A stretch of 64,000 nucleotides of DNA from Harmonia axyridis. Its lineage: Eukaryota; Arthropoda; Insecta; Coleoptera; Coccinellidae. Each line of letters starts with the position of its first letter. Position 1 is the first letter of the stretch. The translations under genes and the position numbers were made by a program. Of the stretch, positions 1 through 10,639 are shown piece by piece. The notes beneath the pieces are model-generated. The model had not been told where the DNA came from. It saw nothing but the letters and a program-made list of their open reading frames with translations, and searched no databases. The stretch is from assembly GCF_914767665.1 (NCBI RefSeq), contig NC_059501.1, forward strand, positions 52,018,798 to 52,082,797, given 5' to 3'.

Positions 1-330
1 GTAATAATCTGACAAACATTCTCTCTGAATATTGCCCCATTTATTTTTACCACACATATTTTTCTTCTCTCATCGTTCAGAGATCAAGAATTTAAATATG
101 CTTATTCCGGATTCAATCTGTCAGCGTATTGAAATTCACGACTTTTTGTTCTGATAAAAGTGTCATAAATGTACTGATGTTTATGGTTATTGGTGCTTTT
201 CAAAAAGAAATTTCAAAATGGCGACCGTAAATTCAGAGATGAACAGCAGTTTCAACTGATAAGGATGTCCCCAAAACTTAATATGATATGCTTCGTTTCA
301 AGCATCCTGAAAAATAAATTTTTTTGAAAA
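1..330. other. No recognisable feature
   Basis: AT-rich sequence with no convincing coding frame, terminal repeat or hairpin. It leads into a diverged transposon arm that starts near 331. Confidence 0.4.
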
Positions 331-600
331 AGTTCAAAACTTCGAGGGACGATTCTAAATGTGATTTGCAACAAAAAATACCATATAACGCATAGTCTAA
401 TATTGACGGTAAATCTTCAATTCCATATTTTGTTTTTTCACGGAATATCTAAAATTTTTTTTTATAAATTTAATTACACTTCAGTTATACTTGTAGCGTT
501 ATCAAACTTGGCACAAATCTTAAAAATGGATGAAATTTGCCAAAACATAAGAATTTTTGCGCCAAAAAATTTCTCACTATGGGCGTGGTGAACATAAAGG
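331..600 (+). repeat. Diverged arm of the 8520-10634 element family
   Basis: The order of words here (AACTTCGAGGG, TTTGCAACAAAAAATA, then CATA/GGTC and a TTTTTTCACGGAAT block) matches the left arm of the element at 8520-10634, where the same blocks appear in the same order. It is clearly older, with many substitutions, and I see no CAGGGTG terminus on it. The short open frame at 361-591 lies in this arm and is taken as chance. Confidence 0.55.
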
Positions 601-651
601 TTCTTAGGTGAAAATTATTAATCATATTTTTCCAATTGGTTTATCGATGAA

Positions 652-1425
652 ATGAATGATTATGGAATGTTCTGGGAAGGATTCGGCTGGTCCTCTTGTT
701 ACTTGCTGAAGTATGTTGCCGATGATCTGGTGGACCCATTGACATTTTTAATAAATATTTCTTTTGAAAACGGTTATTTGCCGGAATATCTGAAGAATGC
801 AGATATTGTACCAATTTTCAAAAAGGCGAAAGAAATCACATCATCAACTATAGATCAGTGGCCTTTCTGTCGGTATTCTCCAAAGTCTTTAGGAGAGCTT
901 TTAAGAGTAGAATAACGCAATTTCTGTCCAAACACAATAAGTTCTAGACAGTTTGGTTTTGTCGAGAGTCGCTCGACGCAGGATGTGCTTTTTTCACTGT
1001 ATTGTCATCTTTTGGATATTTTCGAGAAGAAGGAAAGGACTTTGGGAATCTTCTATGACATGCCTAAGGCCTTTGCACCATATATGATAAGACATTGTTT
1101 GATAGATTGGAATCTCTTGGTATCCGCGATAAGGCGTTCAGGTGGTTGAAGTCATACTTAAAAAACTAGGAATCATAGTGTGTGACTGATAAATAATGGC
1201 ACGAAATTTTTCTCTTCTTTTGAGACTATCGAAACTGGTGTAACGTAGGTCAGTGTTCTGAACCCCCTACTTTTTATTTCTTTTATAAACGATGAGCTGA
1301 AGAGAAGATTAATTTATATACTCGTGACAATGTTCGCTGATGGTGCTAACACCATCATTGAGGGCAATGATATTGATGACATTAGTAGGAAGGCCAATGC
1401 CTGTGTGAGAAAGATGGGGGGGGGG
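652..1425 (+). pseudogene. Non-LTR retrotransposon reverse transcriptase relic
   Basis: Pieces of a reverse transcriptase appear in family order but in shifting frames. They are a finger region with NGYLPEYLKNADIVPIFKK, a QFGFVESRSTQDVLFSL block, a LGIFYDMPKAF block that should hold the first catalytic Asp, a degraded version of the GVPQGSVLGPLLF box near 1235-1275, and FADGANTIIEGNDIDD near 1329-1380. The last replaces the usual FADD, so one catalytic Asp is Gly. At least two frameshifts and several stops occur. The endonuclease is absent upstream. The clade is Jockey- or CR1-like by resemblance only. Confidence 0.75.
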
Positions 1426-1989
1426 AATAGTGTGATAGAAAGGGTTTTGTTTTCGACTCGAAGCAACAGACAATATTTGGGTGTTTTGGTTCGTGAATTT
1501 GTCTTCATTGTTTCTATCATTGTTTTCTTCTTTTCTCACACGTCTATGTAATTTCTCACATATGTCCTCGATGTCTACTTTGTTCTCGAGCAGATAATTG
1601 CCCACGGTCACAAAACCTTGAATGGTTTTATCCAATTCGGATAACTCGTAATAGCAGATAATGATAAGTCATTACCACTCACTTTCTCTTCAGATAGGGG
1701 GATCACACGGTCATGCGCACTAGTCACTACGTCTTACCTTCACAAGTATTCATCACTGGAAAAGCTGATTATTCTCAAATCTTCTTTTTGTTTAAAGTCC
1801 GGAATTTACATTCCCTACGTCTCTACTATAATTTTTCCTATTTTCTACTGTTGTCTGATCGGAAGACTTTCCTTTCTACTTCATTTCTTCTATTTGGTTC
1901 TTTGAAAGAGGTATTTCCTTTTATCTGTCATTTTCATTTTGATTTGTAGTATCTTTCTTAATTCCTTATTCCCATGCTCTTTCAGCGTC
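1426..1989 (-). other. Unassigned spacer with an open minus-strand stretch
   Basis: The minus strand is open over about 1430-1635. It reads a charged, helix-like peptide (for example VDIEDICEKLHRRVRKEENN) that I do not recognise. It lies downstream of the minus-strand reverse transcriptase at 1990-2876 and could be chance or part of another retroelement. The remainder is T-rich with no signal. Confidence 0.25.
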
Positions 1990-2876
1990 CCTATTGTCTT
2001 CCTTCTTTGTTAGTTGACTATTTCCTCAATAGTTTCAATTTTCAGTTCTTCTCTGATTTGTTGTTTAGTTATATACCATGGGGCTCCAACCGCTATTCTG
2101 ATTCATGAATTGAGCGTACTTTGCAACTGATCCTTATTATTGTTACCAGGTTACTCCTGCATACGTAATGCTTGATATTAGCACTTTTTTTATTATATTC
2201 ATCTTGTTTTCTAAGGAAAGTTTACTTTTAGGGTTGAGCAGCGGGTAGAGTCTCACGTGCAATAACCTTGCCTTTTTTCTGTTTTCTTTTAACTGTTTGT
2301 TAAAAATCGTTCTTTCATCTAGTATTACTCCCAGATATTTTGCTTCCTTTTTCCATTCTATTGTCTGGTTTTCTATTTTGACGTTTCCTGCTTTCTCGTT
2401 CTTTACTGTTGTTCCTTCGAAGTAGATTCCAACTGTTTTCGATGTATTCACTTTGAATCTCCATTTCTTGAAGTATTCCATCAGTTTATCTAGATCTATC
2501 TGTAACTGCCTAGTAATTGTTCTCCGCATTCTACTGTGATAGTATATGGCAGTGTCATCTGCAAACTGGGCTATCCTGCATTTATTCATTTTCGGTATGT
2601 CTGCCATGTATAAGTTGAACAGCAGCGGTCCTATCACCGATCCTTGGGGAACTCCGGCTTCTATTTTTCTGATAGTTGACCTGGTACTACCGATATTCAC
2701 CCTAAATTTCCTATTGGCCAGGTATCAATCTCGTAAATTTTATTGGAAATTTCATCAACTTCATTTTGACCCCGATACCACATTTTATCAAATGCCTTTT
2801 CTATATCCAAGATAATTGCACCGGTATCTGTAGAGAGGTTCATTAGTTCCTTAAAATTTTCCGTTAGTCGTACCAG
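1990..2876 (-). pseudogene. Jockey-like non-LTR reverse transcriptase fragment
   Basis: Reading leftwards from 2876, the palm motif ILDIEKAFDKMWYRG holds the first catalytic Asp (2770-2860). A gap or frame change follows. A 185-residue open frame at 2143-2700 then carries AGVPQGSVIGPLLFNLY, AQFADDTAIYYHS with the catalytic DD intact, and the thumb motif KEAKYLGVILD. After a stop at about 2140 the C-terminal connection continues in another frame as AVGAPWYITKQQIREELKI (about 2030-2110), a signature of Jockey-type elements. The endonuclease and RNase parts are missing. This is a 5'-truncated, frameshifted copy. Confidence 0.85.
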
Positions 2877-2944
2877 TTAATGAATCGTAACAGCGAATAA
2901 ATTGAAAATATTTGATCTTGAATAAAATGAATCAAAAATAAAAT

Positions 2945-3075
2945 ATTTTCAGTTCAGCAGATATTGTTCAAAATGATATTCCTTCATTTTAATACATTTT
3001 TGAGCACGTTGATATGATATAGTTGTTTCACAGATTTTGCTATCTTATTCGGTTGAATCGGTTGTACTTCTTTCA
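2945..3075 (-). pseudogene. C-terminal scrap of a DD41D transposase
   Basis: The minus strand reads RAQKCIKMKEYHFEQYLLN and a stop. The same C-terminal signature (GFHFEQYLKN) ends the transposase at 13595-14653, and HFEHLL ends the one at 43085-44144. Nothing else of the gene survives here. A tandem repeat with CACCCTG words begins directly to the right. Confidence 0.5.
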
Positions 3076-3672
3076 TGAGGGAATGTTTATTGGTCACCCT
3101 GTATGACGGTGGCAAGCTGATTTTTAGAATGTTGATTATGAATTAATTAGTTGTGGTTACGAAAACAAAAGAATTATGATATTGACGTACAGAGTGATCC
3201 AATATTCACGAAAATAGAAAAAGTCTAAAATTTTGTTAGTCCGGATCTGATTTATTCGATTTCAGAAAAATTGAAGGAAGGCGATAGTAAAGGGCGATAA
3301 AACTTGAAAAATTGAAATTATTCGGTGGATTTGTTGAAGAGTTATTGAACTAAAAAAATTTCACTCATAAGGGAATGTTTATTGATCACCCTGTGTGACC
3401 GTGCCAAGCAGAGATTTAGAATTTTTATGATGAATTGATTCTTTCTGGTTCCAAAAACGGAAAAAAACCATAATGTTCACGTACAGGGTGATCCAATGTT
3501 CACGAAAATAGGAAAAATCTGAAATTTTCCTAGTCCGGATCTGATTTACTCGAATTCAGAAATATTGAAGGGAGGCGATTGGAAAGGGTGACAAAACTTC
3601 AAAATTTGAAATTATTCGGTCGGTTAGTTGAAGAGTTATCGAACTGTAAAATTTCACTCAAACATCACCCTG
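3075..3672. repeat. Tandem dimer of a ~294-bp CAGGGTG unit
   Basis: Two head-to-tail copies of the same sequence are seen. The words GGGAATGTTTATTG..TCACCCTGT, GTACAG.GTGATCCAAT.TTCACG, TAGTCCGGATCTGATTTA and TGAAATTATTCGGT occur in the same order at about 3083-3370 and 3367-3672, with CAGAGTG at 3190 and CAGGGTG at 3484. The copies differ by scattered substitutions. Each unit holds one CAGGGTG and one CACCCTG, so it may be a MITE that duplicated in tandem. No coding capacity. Confidence 0.7.
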
Positions 3673-3726
3673 TATATCCCCAACGAAGGCACTCAGGCGA
3701 TTGAAGCATCTTGATACGGGTCCTCC

Positions 3727-3954
3727 ATGATGATCCTAATTTATGGTTTGTCGCATTCTTCCTGGGACACCCAGTATAGGTCTCCAATACTGAATAACAT
3801 TACTTATTTGTTAGAGGAATTGGATATTGTTTTGGATAAATTATGTTCAGAAAAATGTACTGTAGTTTTATGTGGCGATATCAATATTGATTATTCTGAT
3901 GATACCAGTGTATTCAAATTAGAACTTGAAGACATATTAACGTCATATTCATAA
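3727..3954 (+). pseudogene. Non-LTR retrotransposon endonuclease fragment
   Basis: A 75-codon open stretch reads LLEELDIVLDKLCSEKCTVVLCGDINIDY. The motif VVLCGDINIDYSDD is the conserved GDFN-type motif of the AP endonuclease domain of CR1/Jockey-type retrotransposons, with the catalytic Asp and Asn present. Upstream and downstream parts are missing, so this is a short isolated scrap. Confidence 0.6.
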
Positions 3955-4199
3955 TTCTCATATCCATAAAATTTGGAGATCAATCCGGTGATTTTGAGGG
4001 CTCTTTGAACATGCCTTTTGTAGAAATGACAAGAAACCGTTTTGTGTATGATCTTGTATAGATAGATAAATATCATCATTTAGAATGATATTTCTCACAT
4101 AAGAAAAACACAAAATGGTACAGTGTTCTAAATGAATAGGTAGAGTGTTTAAATAAATACAACCCAGCTGTAACAGAATAATCTTCCAAACATTGTGGC

Positions 4200-4303
4200 T
4201 CTAGCTCTATTGACAATTTCTAGGTTCTTATTTTGAACTGCTTGTAATTATCAATGACCTTGTGATTATATGGTAATTTATTGAAGATTTTGATACTCAT
4301 ATA
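4200..4303 (-). pseudogene. Possible non-LTR ORF2 C-terminal scrap
   Basis: The minus strand reads SIKIFNKLPYNHKVIDNYKQF, resembling the conserved FNKLP motif near the C-terminus of many non-LTR ORF2 proteins. It ends exactly at the left terminus of the fold-back element (4304), which could have inserted into it. The flanking 3955-4200 has no clear motif. Confidence 0.35.
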
Positions 4304-4849
4304 CAGGGTGTCCCGTAAAGACCACGTCAAACGGAGGGAGAATGTAGATCAAAGGATAACCCACCTGCTATGACAAAATTTCCATTATAAAAGTCTTACC
4401 GTTTTCGAGATATATTTTTTTTTGAAAATAATGAATTTTTGCCCCTTTCAATAGTTTTGCCCTTACGGTTGGTACAATTTTACATCATTCTGGTTAATTT
4501 TTTCAGTAAAATATTGCTGAAGAATGATTTCAACGTTTTCATTAAAAACATCCTCCGAAAATTTTAAAGGGGGGCTATGAGAAATATTTTTATTGGAAAT
4601 TTTGGTAATGGATTATTTTGTTCATGATGTTTAGCCTATCGTAGTGGGAAAAAAATGTACCGAGCTACTGCTGCACATTACACCAATAAATTGTCTTTTT
4701 TATAGTGATTTCAAAGAGGTATCACACAAGTCATTTGTTATTAAAAAAAAAAAGATATGGCTGTTTTCATCCAAATGGGTACGTTTCAGACAAATTCAGG
4801 TTTGTCAATTTTGTTGAGAAATCTTCGATGTTGCATTACTTAGTGAACA

Positions 4850-5521
4850 ATGGCAATTGTTAACGTGCGGAAATATTACTCGCATAATTATTCACCTCAA
4901 CGAAATTCAATTTTGCCGGCAAATTTTGGAAAACATCATGCAGATCCAGATTTTTTTAATAAGATCATTTGGAGCGACGAGTCTTTCTGTACCAAGGATG
5001 GGTACATGAACCTCCACAATTTGCATAGCTGGAATATCATAAATCCACCCGAGGTGAGAGAAGGTAGATCACAATTTCGATTCAAGATCAATTTATGGAC
5101 TGGAATATTTAATGGTGCAATTTTGGGCCCGATCGAACTGCCGCCATCACTGAACGCAAACAATTATTTGGAATTTTTAACCAACCAGCTGCCCATTTTA
5201 TTGGAAGATGTGCCACTGGCGCTGCGACGTAGTCTGTGTTTTCAACATGATGGATGCGCAGCACATTACGTACTCGAAGTTACCGCACATTTGAATAGAA
5301 CTTATCCTCACCGGTGGATTGGAAGAGGAGGTGAAATTTTGTGGCCTCCTCGTTCACCTGACCTAAATCCTATAGACTTTTATTATTGGGGCTGCCTAAA
5401 AGACAAAGTATACGCAACACCCATACGTGATGAAGCCGAATTGAGAGAACGCATCCGCAATTCGGCTTCATCATGTATGGGTGTTGCGTATACTTTGTCT
5501 TTTAGGCAGCCCCAATATTAA
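4850..5521 (+). pseudogene. DD41D transposase fragment in the fold-back element
   Basis: The open frame covers the catalytic core of a Tc1/mariner-superfamily transposase. IIWSDESFCTKDG holds the first Asp, CFQHDGCAAHY the second and RSPDLNPIDFYYWG the third, with 41 residues between the second and third. RTYPHRWIGRGG and LKDKVYATPI are also family motifs. All three Asp are kept. The N-terminal DNA-binding part is missing and the start region is frameshifted: the plus strand near 4870-4960 reads HLNEIQFCRQILENIMQ in another frame. The final 20 residues come from the inverted arm, so the true C-terminus is lost. It cannot make a full-length enzyme. Confidence 0.85.
5428..5473. repeat. Hairpin apex of the fold-back element
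   Basis: A perfect 16-bp stem (5428-5443 with 5458-5473) surrounds a 14-nt loop at 5444-5457. It lies within codons for the DEAELRERIRNSAS segment of the transposase. The same stem and loop occur in the second copy at about 12587-12628, where the arm beyond it is not fully mirrored. The quasi-palindrome is therefore native to the gene. Confidence 0.85.
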
Positions 5522-6242
5522 AAGTCCAGAGGATTTAGGTCTTCATGTACCCATTCTTGGTACAGGAAGACTCGTCGCTCCAAATGATCTTATTAAAAAA
5601 ATCTGGATCTGCATGATGTTTTCCAAAATTTGCCGGCAAAATTGAATTTCGTTGAGGTTAATAATTATGCGAGTAATATTTTCGCACGTTAACAAGTAAT
5701 GCAACATCGAAGAATTCTCAACAAAATTGACAAACTTGACAAACTTGGATTTGTCAGAAACGTACCCATTTGGATAAAAACAGCCATATCTTTTTTTTTG
5801 AATAACAAATGACTTGTGTGATACCTTTTTGAAATCACTATAAAATAGACAATTTATTGGTGTAATGTGCAGCAGTAGCTCGGTACATTTTTTTCCCACT
5901 ACGATGGGCTAAACTTCATGAACAAAAAAATCCATTACCAAAATTTCCAATAAAAATATTTCTCATAGCCTCCCTTTAAAATTTTCGGAGGATGTTTTTA
6001 ATGTAAACGTTAAAATCATTCTTCAGCAATATTTTACTGAAAAAATTAACCAGAAAGATGTAAAATTGTACCAACCGTGAGGGCAAAACTATTGAAAGGG
6101 GCAAAAATTCATTATTTTCAAAAAAAAAATATATCTCGAAAACGGTAAGACTTTTATAATGGAAATTTTGTCATAGCAGGTGGGTTATCCTTTGATCTAC
6201 ATTCTCCCTCCGTTTGACGTGGTCTTTACGAGACACCCTGTA

Positions 6243-7030
6243 GAAAAGACTGCTTTTTTCAAAAAGAGATAACCGATGATTAGGAAAGTTAATATTTGCT
6301 GTTCTCGTTCTCGTATTATAAGTCATAGGTATTTGAGTTAGTTGTTAGAAATTCAGTTTTGCTTTTATATAAATAAATTAGGCATTCGTGTAGGTACAAA
6401 TCATAAATGGTCAAAAAACCTTGCTGTCTAAATTTTCCTCAGTATAATTCCCTTAGCTCATGTTCAGGAATAATCTAATCATTCTTATCTAATCTAAGCT
6501 TATTGTCACAATAGTCTGAGGAATTATTATTTTAGAATGTACGGGGAATCATGAATTAGGTACTCAAATTGCAGAAAATCCTGATATGTTATTACCATTA
6601 AAAAGGAGATTGTCCCAAAATATTGCAAACTATTGAGCTCTCATTCAAATTTTAGATGTGTCAAACATTAAGACGGAATTTAACAATTCAATGTCTAATT
6701 ATCGAAGAATGACCACATTATTCCATAGTTCAGAATACGGTAAAAGCTATTCATATGAAATTCCAAATCACAAAGTACAATGGCTATTCTATGAACCACT
6801 CAGTAGGTTATATGAACACAGAATTTTCTGCATGGGACTACTCTTGCCAAAGAGAAAACTCAAAAAAGGGCATTCTGAATTATCGCAATTGAAAACAGAT
6901 TACTTAGCTTGCCAGGTGGTTCTTAAAATTTGAAACTCTGTGGTACTCAGAATAAGAAAGATAGTCCAAACATATGTTATATATGCGAAATCAGGGGAAA
7001 AAGAGCTAGTCAAATATAGAAAAATATACA
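6243..7030. other. No recognisable feature; one unexplained short frame
   Basis: AT-rich spacer. The plus strand is open at 6658-6933 (MSNIKTEFNNSMSNYRRM...), but the peptide matches no family I know and has no splice or promoter context. It is treated as chance. A CAGGGTGTTCCATTTG terminus occurs at 7031, with a possible partner GGAACACCCTG ending at about 7612. Confidence 0.4.
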
Positions 7031-7210
7031 GGGTGTTCCATTTGAAAAAATGAAGTTGCAATCAATATGTTGCTCACTCTGTATATATTTTGTTTTGTGA
7101 TATCATTTCAAAAACACTAGTCGATTTCGTAAAACTTTTGTGGAAAACATTTTTTTGTTCCTCTTCTAGTAACAAAGATAAAGGGTTAAAATTATGGTGA
7201 AAAACCCGGA

Positions 7211-7336
7211 ACACTGTGTCCGTAAAGTATGGAACAAATTCATTTCTAGCTAAACAGACCATTTTAAGAAATAATCCTGCAACACGTCGTTTTTTTATTT
7301 TAATTAACCGTATTTTGAAATAATGAATGAATAGTA
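7211..7336 (+). repeat. Terminal segment of a CACTGTGTCCGTAAAG repeat family
   Basis: The segment starts CACTGTGTCCGTAAAGTATG. It recurs at 12863-12980 on the plus strand and, reverse-complemented, at about 16800-16905. In two of the three copies an element of the 7339-7977 family sits immediately inside it, so that pair probably spread or was duplicated as a unit. The 12863 copy shows the uninterrupted sequence AATAATCTAATATA at the corresponding junction. Confidence 0.6.
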
Positions 7337-7338
7337 TA

Positions 7339-7977
7339 CAGGGTGAATTACTTTCGAGTGATGACGTCACCGTCTTTTTTTAAATAGAACACCCCCATTT
7401 TGTCTCAATTTGCCGATTACTCTAGCTGAGCCGATTCCAAAAATTTATATATCTAATGTTGATTCCAATTGGTACAGGGTGGACAAAAATACAATAGTTT
7501 TGTGTATGCTCACTGCTCATAAAGTACCACGTAACATTCTTTATTAGTTAAATTAACAATATTATCGAAAATACTTATTGTCTAGCGACAATTGGTTTGA
7601 ATGGAACACCCTGTAGTTTGTTACATTATTAGATTAATAAAAATGAGCTGTTTGGTACTTGTGGTCTAGCAGACAGAATATGAAAGAAATTAGTTCTTAT
7701 CAATTTAACAAAAAACATAGTCGTCTAGTTTTTTGTGAAATGTCATTATTTGTTTAGTAATTTATTGGTGTTCAATAGTTTAGTACTACAATATTTTTGG
7801 TATTCGTGAATGTTTTAATTATTGTTTAGATTTAATTTATTATTTTTGTCCACCCTGTACCAATTGGAATCAACATGTGATACATTTTTGGAATCATCTC
7901 AGGAAAATTGAGACAAAATGGGGGTGTTTCATTAGAAAAATGACGATGACGTCATTACTCGAGAGTAATTCACCATG
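7339..7977. mobile_element. MITE with long inverted ends, copy 1
   Basis: CAGGGTGAATTACTTTCGAG at the left pairs with CTCGAGAGTAATTCACCATG at the right, with TA on both flanks. The inverted arms are about 120-146 bp and include GTGACGTCA-type and CCCCCATTTTGTCTCAATTT blocks. A second terminus pair, CAGGGTGGACAAAAATA (7485) and TATTTTTGTCCACCCTG (ending 7857), sits inside the first, again flanked by TA. The roughly 370-bp centre is AT-rich and non-coding. A second copy lies in the opposite orientation at 16148-16796. Confidence 0.85.
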
Positions 7978-7981
7978 TATA

Positions 7982-8517
7982 TTAGATTAAAAAGGTTGCA
8001 TTTATCTTTTTTATTTTTCAGGAGAAAATAGCTTTCCTTTCTTAAAGCCATTGTATCACAACTTCTTTTATCACTGCCAAGAGGTATCCTTAGCATTTTT
8101 TTACACGCTCATCATCAGCATGTTTTCGCTCCAAACGTCTGGCAAATTGTCGTCTTCGTAATATGAATCACAAAAAATAGATTCTTATGAATTTTAGCAG
8201 GTAATTTCTAGCTATTGTTCGTAGGTACTCCACTTCCTTCTTCGTGCTCATTATATGCAATTGGCGCATCCTATACTTCAGCTTCTTTGAGGTGCATTCT
8301 CTGTAATGACAGTTAAAATATATCAATTATGATGAAAAAGAGTCAATCAATTAATTTATGAATTTAACGGGCAACGAAATACGTCACAAAGAACACACAC
8401 CGTAATTGGAGAGGAGTATTTCGCAGGGCTCCTATTAATTATCAGAGGAAGTACATATGGTTGGTAAACAATAATCCACATTGAATGAATCTTGACCAAT
8501 AGAACTCATTGATATTA
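7982..8517. other. No recognisable feature
   Basis: Spacer between two TIR elements. No motif-bearing reading frame, hairpin or terminal repeat stands out on either strand. Confidence 0.4.
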
Positions 8518-9189
8518 TACAGGGTGTACACTTTTAAAACGGCCTAACTTCGAGGGGAGATTAGACTAGTGCTTTGCAACAAAAAATATTTCATAACACA
8601 TGGTCGAAATGTTGCCGGTTATTTTTCAATTTAAAATTTCTTGATTTCACGGAATTCATCCCTTTTTTCCATAAATCAATTATATCTTATTCATTTCAGC
8701 ATCCTCATCGAATTTAATCATATATTCCGAAAGAGCATAAAATTTGCCTTAACATGAGAAGTCATGAGTGGCAAAAGGGTTTTATACTGACGAGTGTGGT
8801 GAGGTGGTGAATATAAACATTCTGAAGAGAGCGAAATAAGTTGTATCTCTACTATCGTTTTATGAATGAAAAACTATTAATGAGAATATGTTTTCTTTGC
8901 AGTAAAAAATTCTTCATTAAGCAGGCTTTCGAACGACATATCAAGTTTTGTGCTAGCTACTTTCCTTCTGATGTAATATCATCGCTCACGTGATGACAAT
9001 GAAAAAGACGAAAATACTCAAACTTTCCTTTGCCCTATTTCAAAGCTTTTTTCGATTGGATAGTGAGATAATTCTCATGGAAATTATTAATTGCTACTAA
9101 ACTTAATATTTCATACAATACAAACAGGTATTTTAGGAAGATAACCAAATTTGATTATTAAATACAAAAAAATATGAACGGAACAGATG

Positions 9190-9485
9190 AAAACATTAGA
9201 ATAAATGTTCTCTCCTTTGTTCAATACATTTTCCACATCTTTTTCTTGTTGAATCTTTCACTCTTCGAAGTTCACTACGTTTTTGACGCATTCGTTCACA
9301 CAACGAGTGGATTCTTTAAATAAATCGAGTCCGAACGCGAATTTTGTACAATTTCTCTTTAGAGTGTTCCACACATAAAAATCTAAAGGGTCAGATCAGG
9401 GCTCCTGGGTGGCAATCTCACTGGACCGTATCTTTCGATCCACCTCATTCCAAAATATTGGTTCATTAATTCCGCTACATTCCGA
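9190..9485 (-). pseudogene. DD41D transposase C-terminal relic
   Basis: The minus strand reads ELMNQYFGMRWIERYGPVRL followed by PPRSPDLT, then, after a one-base shift, PLDFYVWNTLK. This matches the NRWIGRGGP..WPPRSPD.TPLDF.LWG block of the DD41D transposases elsewhere in the window, including the third catalytic Asp. Further left it is degraded, with stops. The upstream half of the gene is absent: the frame is cut at about 9486 by unrelated sequence. Confidence 0.7.
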
Positions 9486-9560
9486 CTCAGGGCCGCCGTC
9501 AGATATTTTAGCGCACCGGCAAAATATTATTTCGCCGCCCTGCTTTACCCCATTTATATG
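9486..9560 (+). repeat. Possible hAT-like terminus (CAGGGCCGCCG)
   Basis: The sequence begins CAGGGCCGCCGTCAGATATT and contains AGCGCACCGGCAAAATATT. A similar start, AGGGCCGGCCCCAATAATTT followed by GGCGCCCGAAGCAAA, occurs at 45711. Such GC-rich CAGGG..GGCGC ends are common in insect hAT MITEs. It interrupts the transposase relic to its left. I could not find its right end or an 8-bp target duplication. Confidence 0.35.
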
Positions 9561-10639
9561 AATTTTTGTTAAAGAAGCCTCTGTTATTTTTTCAGGAATC
9601 TATTCAATTTTATATGAAATCGTATTTTTCAACTCAAAATATCCTTGTCAAAGGACCCCGCACGGTTTCTATGGAAAATGGGTCCCAGTCGAATTGGCTG
9701 AAAATTTAGTATAATGTAGTTTATGAAGTCCTGATCAAATGTCTCAATGGGCACAACAAGATCTAATGTACAGTTTTTGAGATACAGGGTGTCAAACATG
9801 CAGAGAGAGGGTTGTTACCTACCTTTAGAAAATCAATAATGTGGCGATTTTTTTGTTACAAAAAGTTGATTACTTCGCCCCTCATCAGTCCCAAACATAC
9901 GTTTACCCTTAACTTATGTTGGAAATGGGTAACATAAGTCGCATGTGGGTTTTCCCTTTTCCATAAATGGCTATTTCGAGTAGCAGGTGGCAGTTGAACT
10001 TATTTGGTTTGATTATTTTATTCCGTAAAAATAACTAGAATTTAATTCATTTATTTATGAAACATTGAGTGTAATTGAAATAGGTATGTCCATGTGAATT
10101 ATTTCAATATCCAATCATAAGCAGCTCCGAAATAGAGCAAAAGCATTGTCATCACGTTAGCCGTGATATTAGAGCAGGAGGAAAGTAGCTAGCACAAAAC
10201 TTGATATGTCATTCGAAAGCCTGCAAAAAGGAGAAGTTTTTACTGCAAAGAAAACATATTCTCATTTATAGTTTTTCATTCATAAAACGATAGGAAAGAT
10301 ACGACTTATTTCGCTCTCTTCAGAATATTTGTATTCACCACTTCACCATACTCGTCAGTAAAAATCTTTTGCCACTCATGACTGCTCATATTGAGGCAAA
10401 TTTAAAATTTAATGCACTTTCGGGATATATGATCAAATTCGATAAAGACGCAGAAATGAATAAGATATAATTGGTTTCATGGAAAAAAATGATAAAACCC
10501 ATGAACTCAAAAAATGTTAAATTGAAGAATAACCACCAACATTTCTACCATGCATTATATGACATTTTTGTTGCAAATCACTTGTATTTATAATCTCCCC
10601 TTGAAGTTAGGCCGTTTTAAAAGTGTACAACCTGTATGT

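Larger units (their letters stand above)
4304..6240. mobile_element. Fold-back DD41D element, near-complete palindrome
   Basis: The element starts CAGGGTGTCCCGTAAAGACC and ends with its near-perfect complement, GGTCTTTACGAGACACCCTG, flanked by TA on both sides (4302-4303, 6241-6242). The inverted repeat runs far beyond normal TIRs. The right half, 5458-6240, is the reverse complement of the left half, 4304-5443, except for about 355 bp missing opposite roughly 5009-5363. Both halves meet at a short loop (5444-5457) inside the transposase frame. The arms differ by only a few percent, so the inverted duplication is recent or is kept alike by conversion. As single-stranded DNA it would form one giant hairpin. 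Confidence 0.9.
8520..10634. mobile_element. DD41D-type element with ~480-bp inverted ends
   Basis: The left end CAGGGTGTACACTTTTAAAAC pairs with GTTTTAAAAGTGTACAACCTG at the right, flanked by TA. The inverted arms run for roughly 480-500 bp each (8520-9000 and 10140-10634) with moderate divergence and small indels. The centre holds a transposase relic on the minus strand (about 9190-9485), then unrelated sequence from about 9486 that begins CAGGGCCGCCG, then a CAGGGTGTCAAAC word near 9785. I read this as an old element with later insertions. Confidence 0.8.

Noticed and set aside
3075..3672. CRISPR-like or satellite array
   Set aside because: Only two units of about 294 bp; no short regular repeats with unique spacers, and the genome is eukaryotic.
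5543..5899. 118-codon minus-strand frame
   Set aside because: It is the inverted right arm of the fold-back element; its similarity to the left arm comes from the palindrome, not from a separate gene.
6658..6933. 91-codon plus-strand frame
   Set aside because: No recognisable domain or context; composition is consistent with chance in AT-rich DNA.
7031..7612. Element bounded by CAGGGTGTTCCATTTG and GAATGGAACACCCTG
   Set aside because: It would overlap, not nest with, the well-supported MITE at 7339-7977, so the shared terminus words are probably coincidental family motifs.
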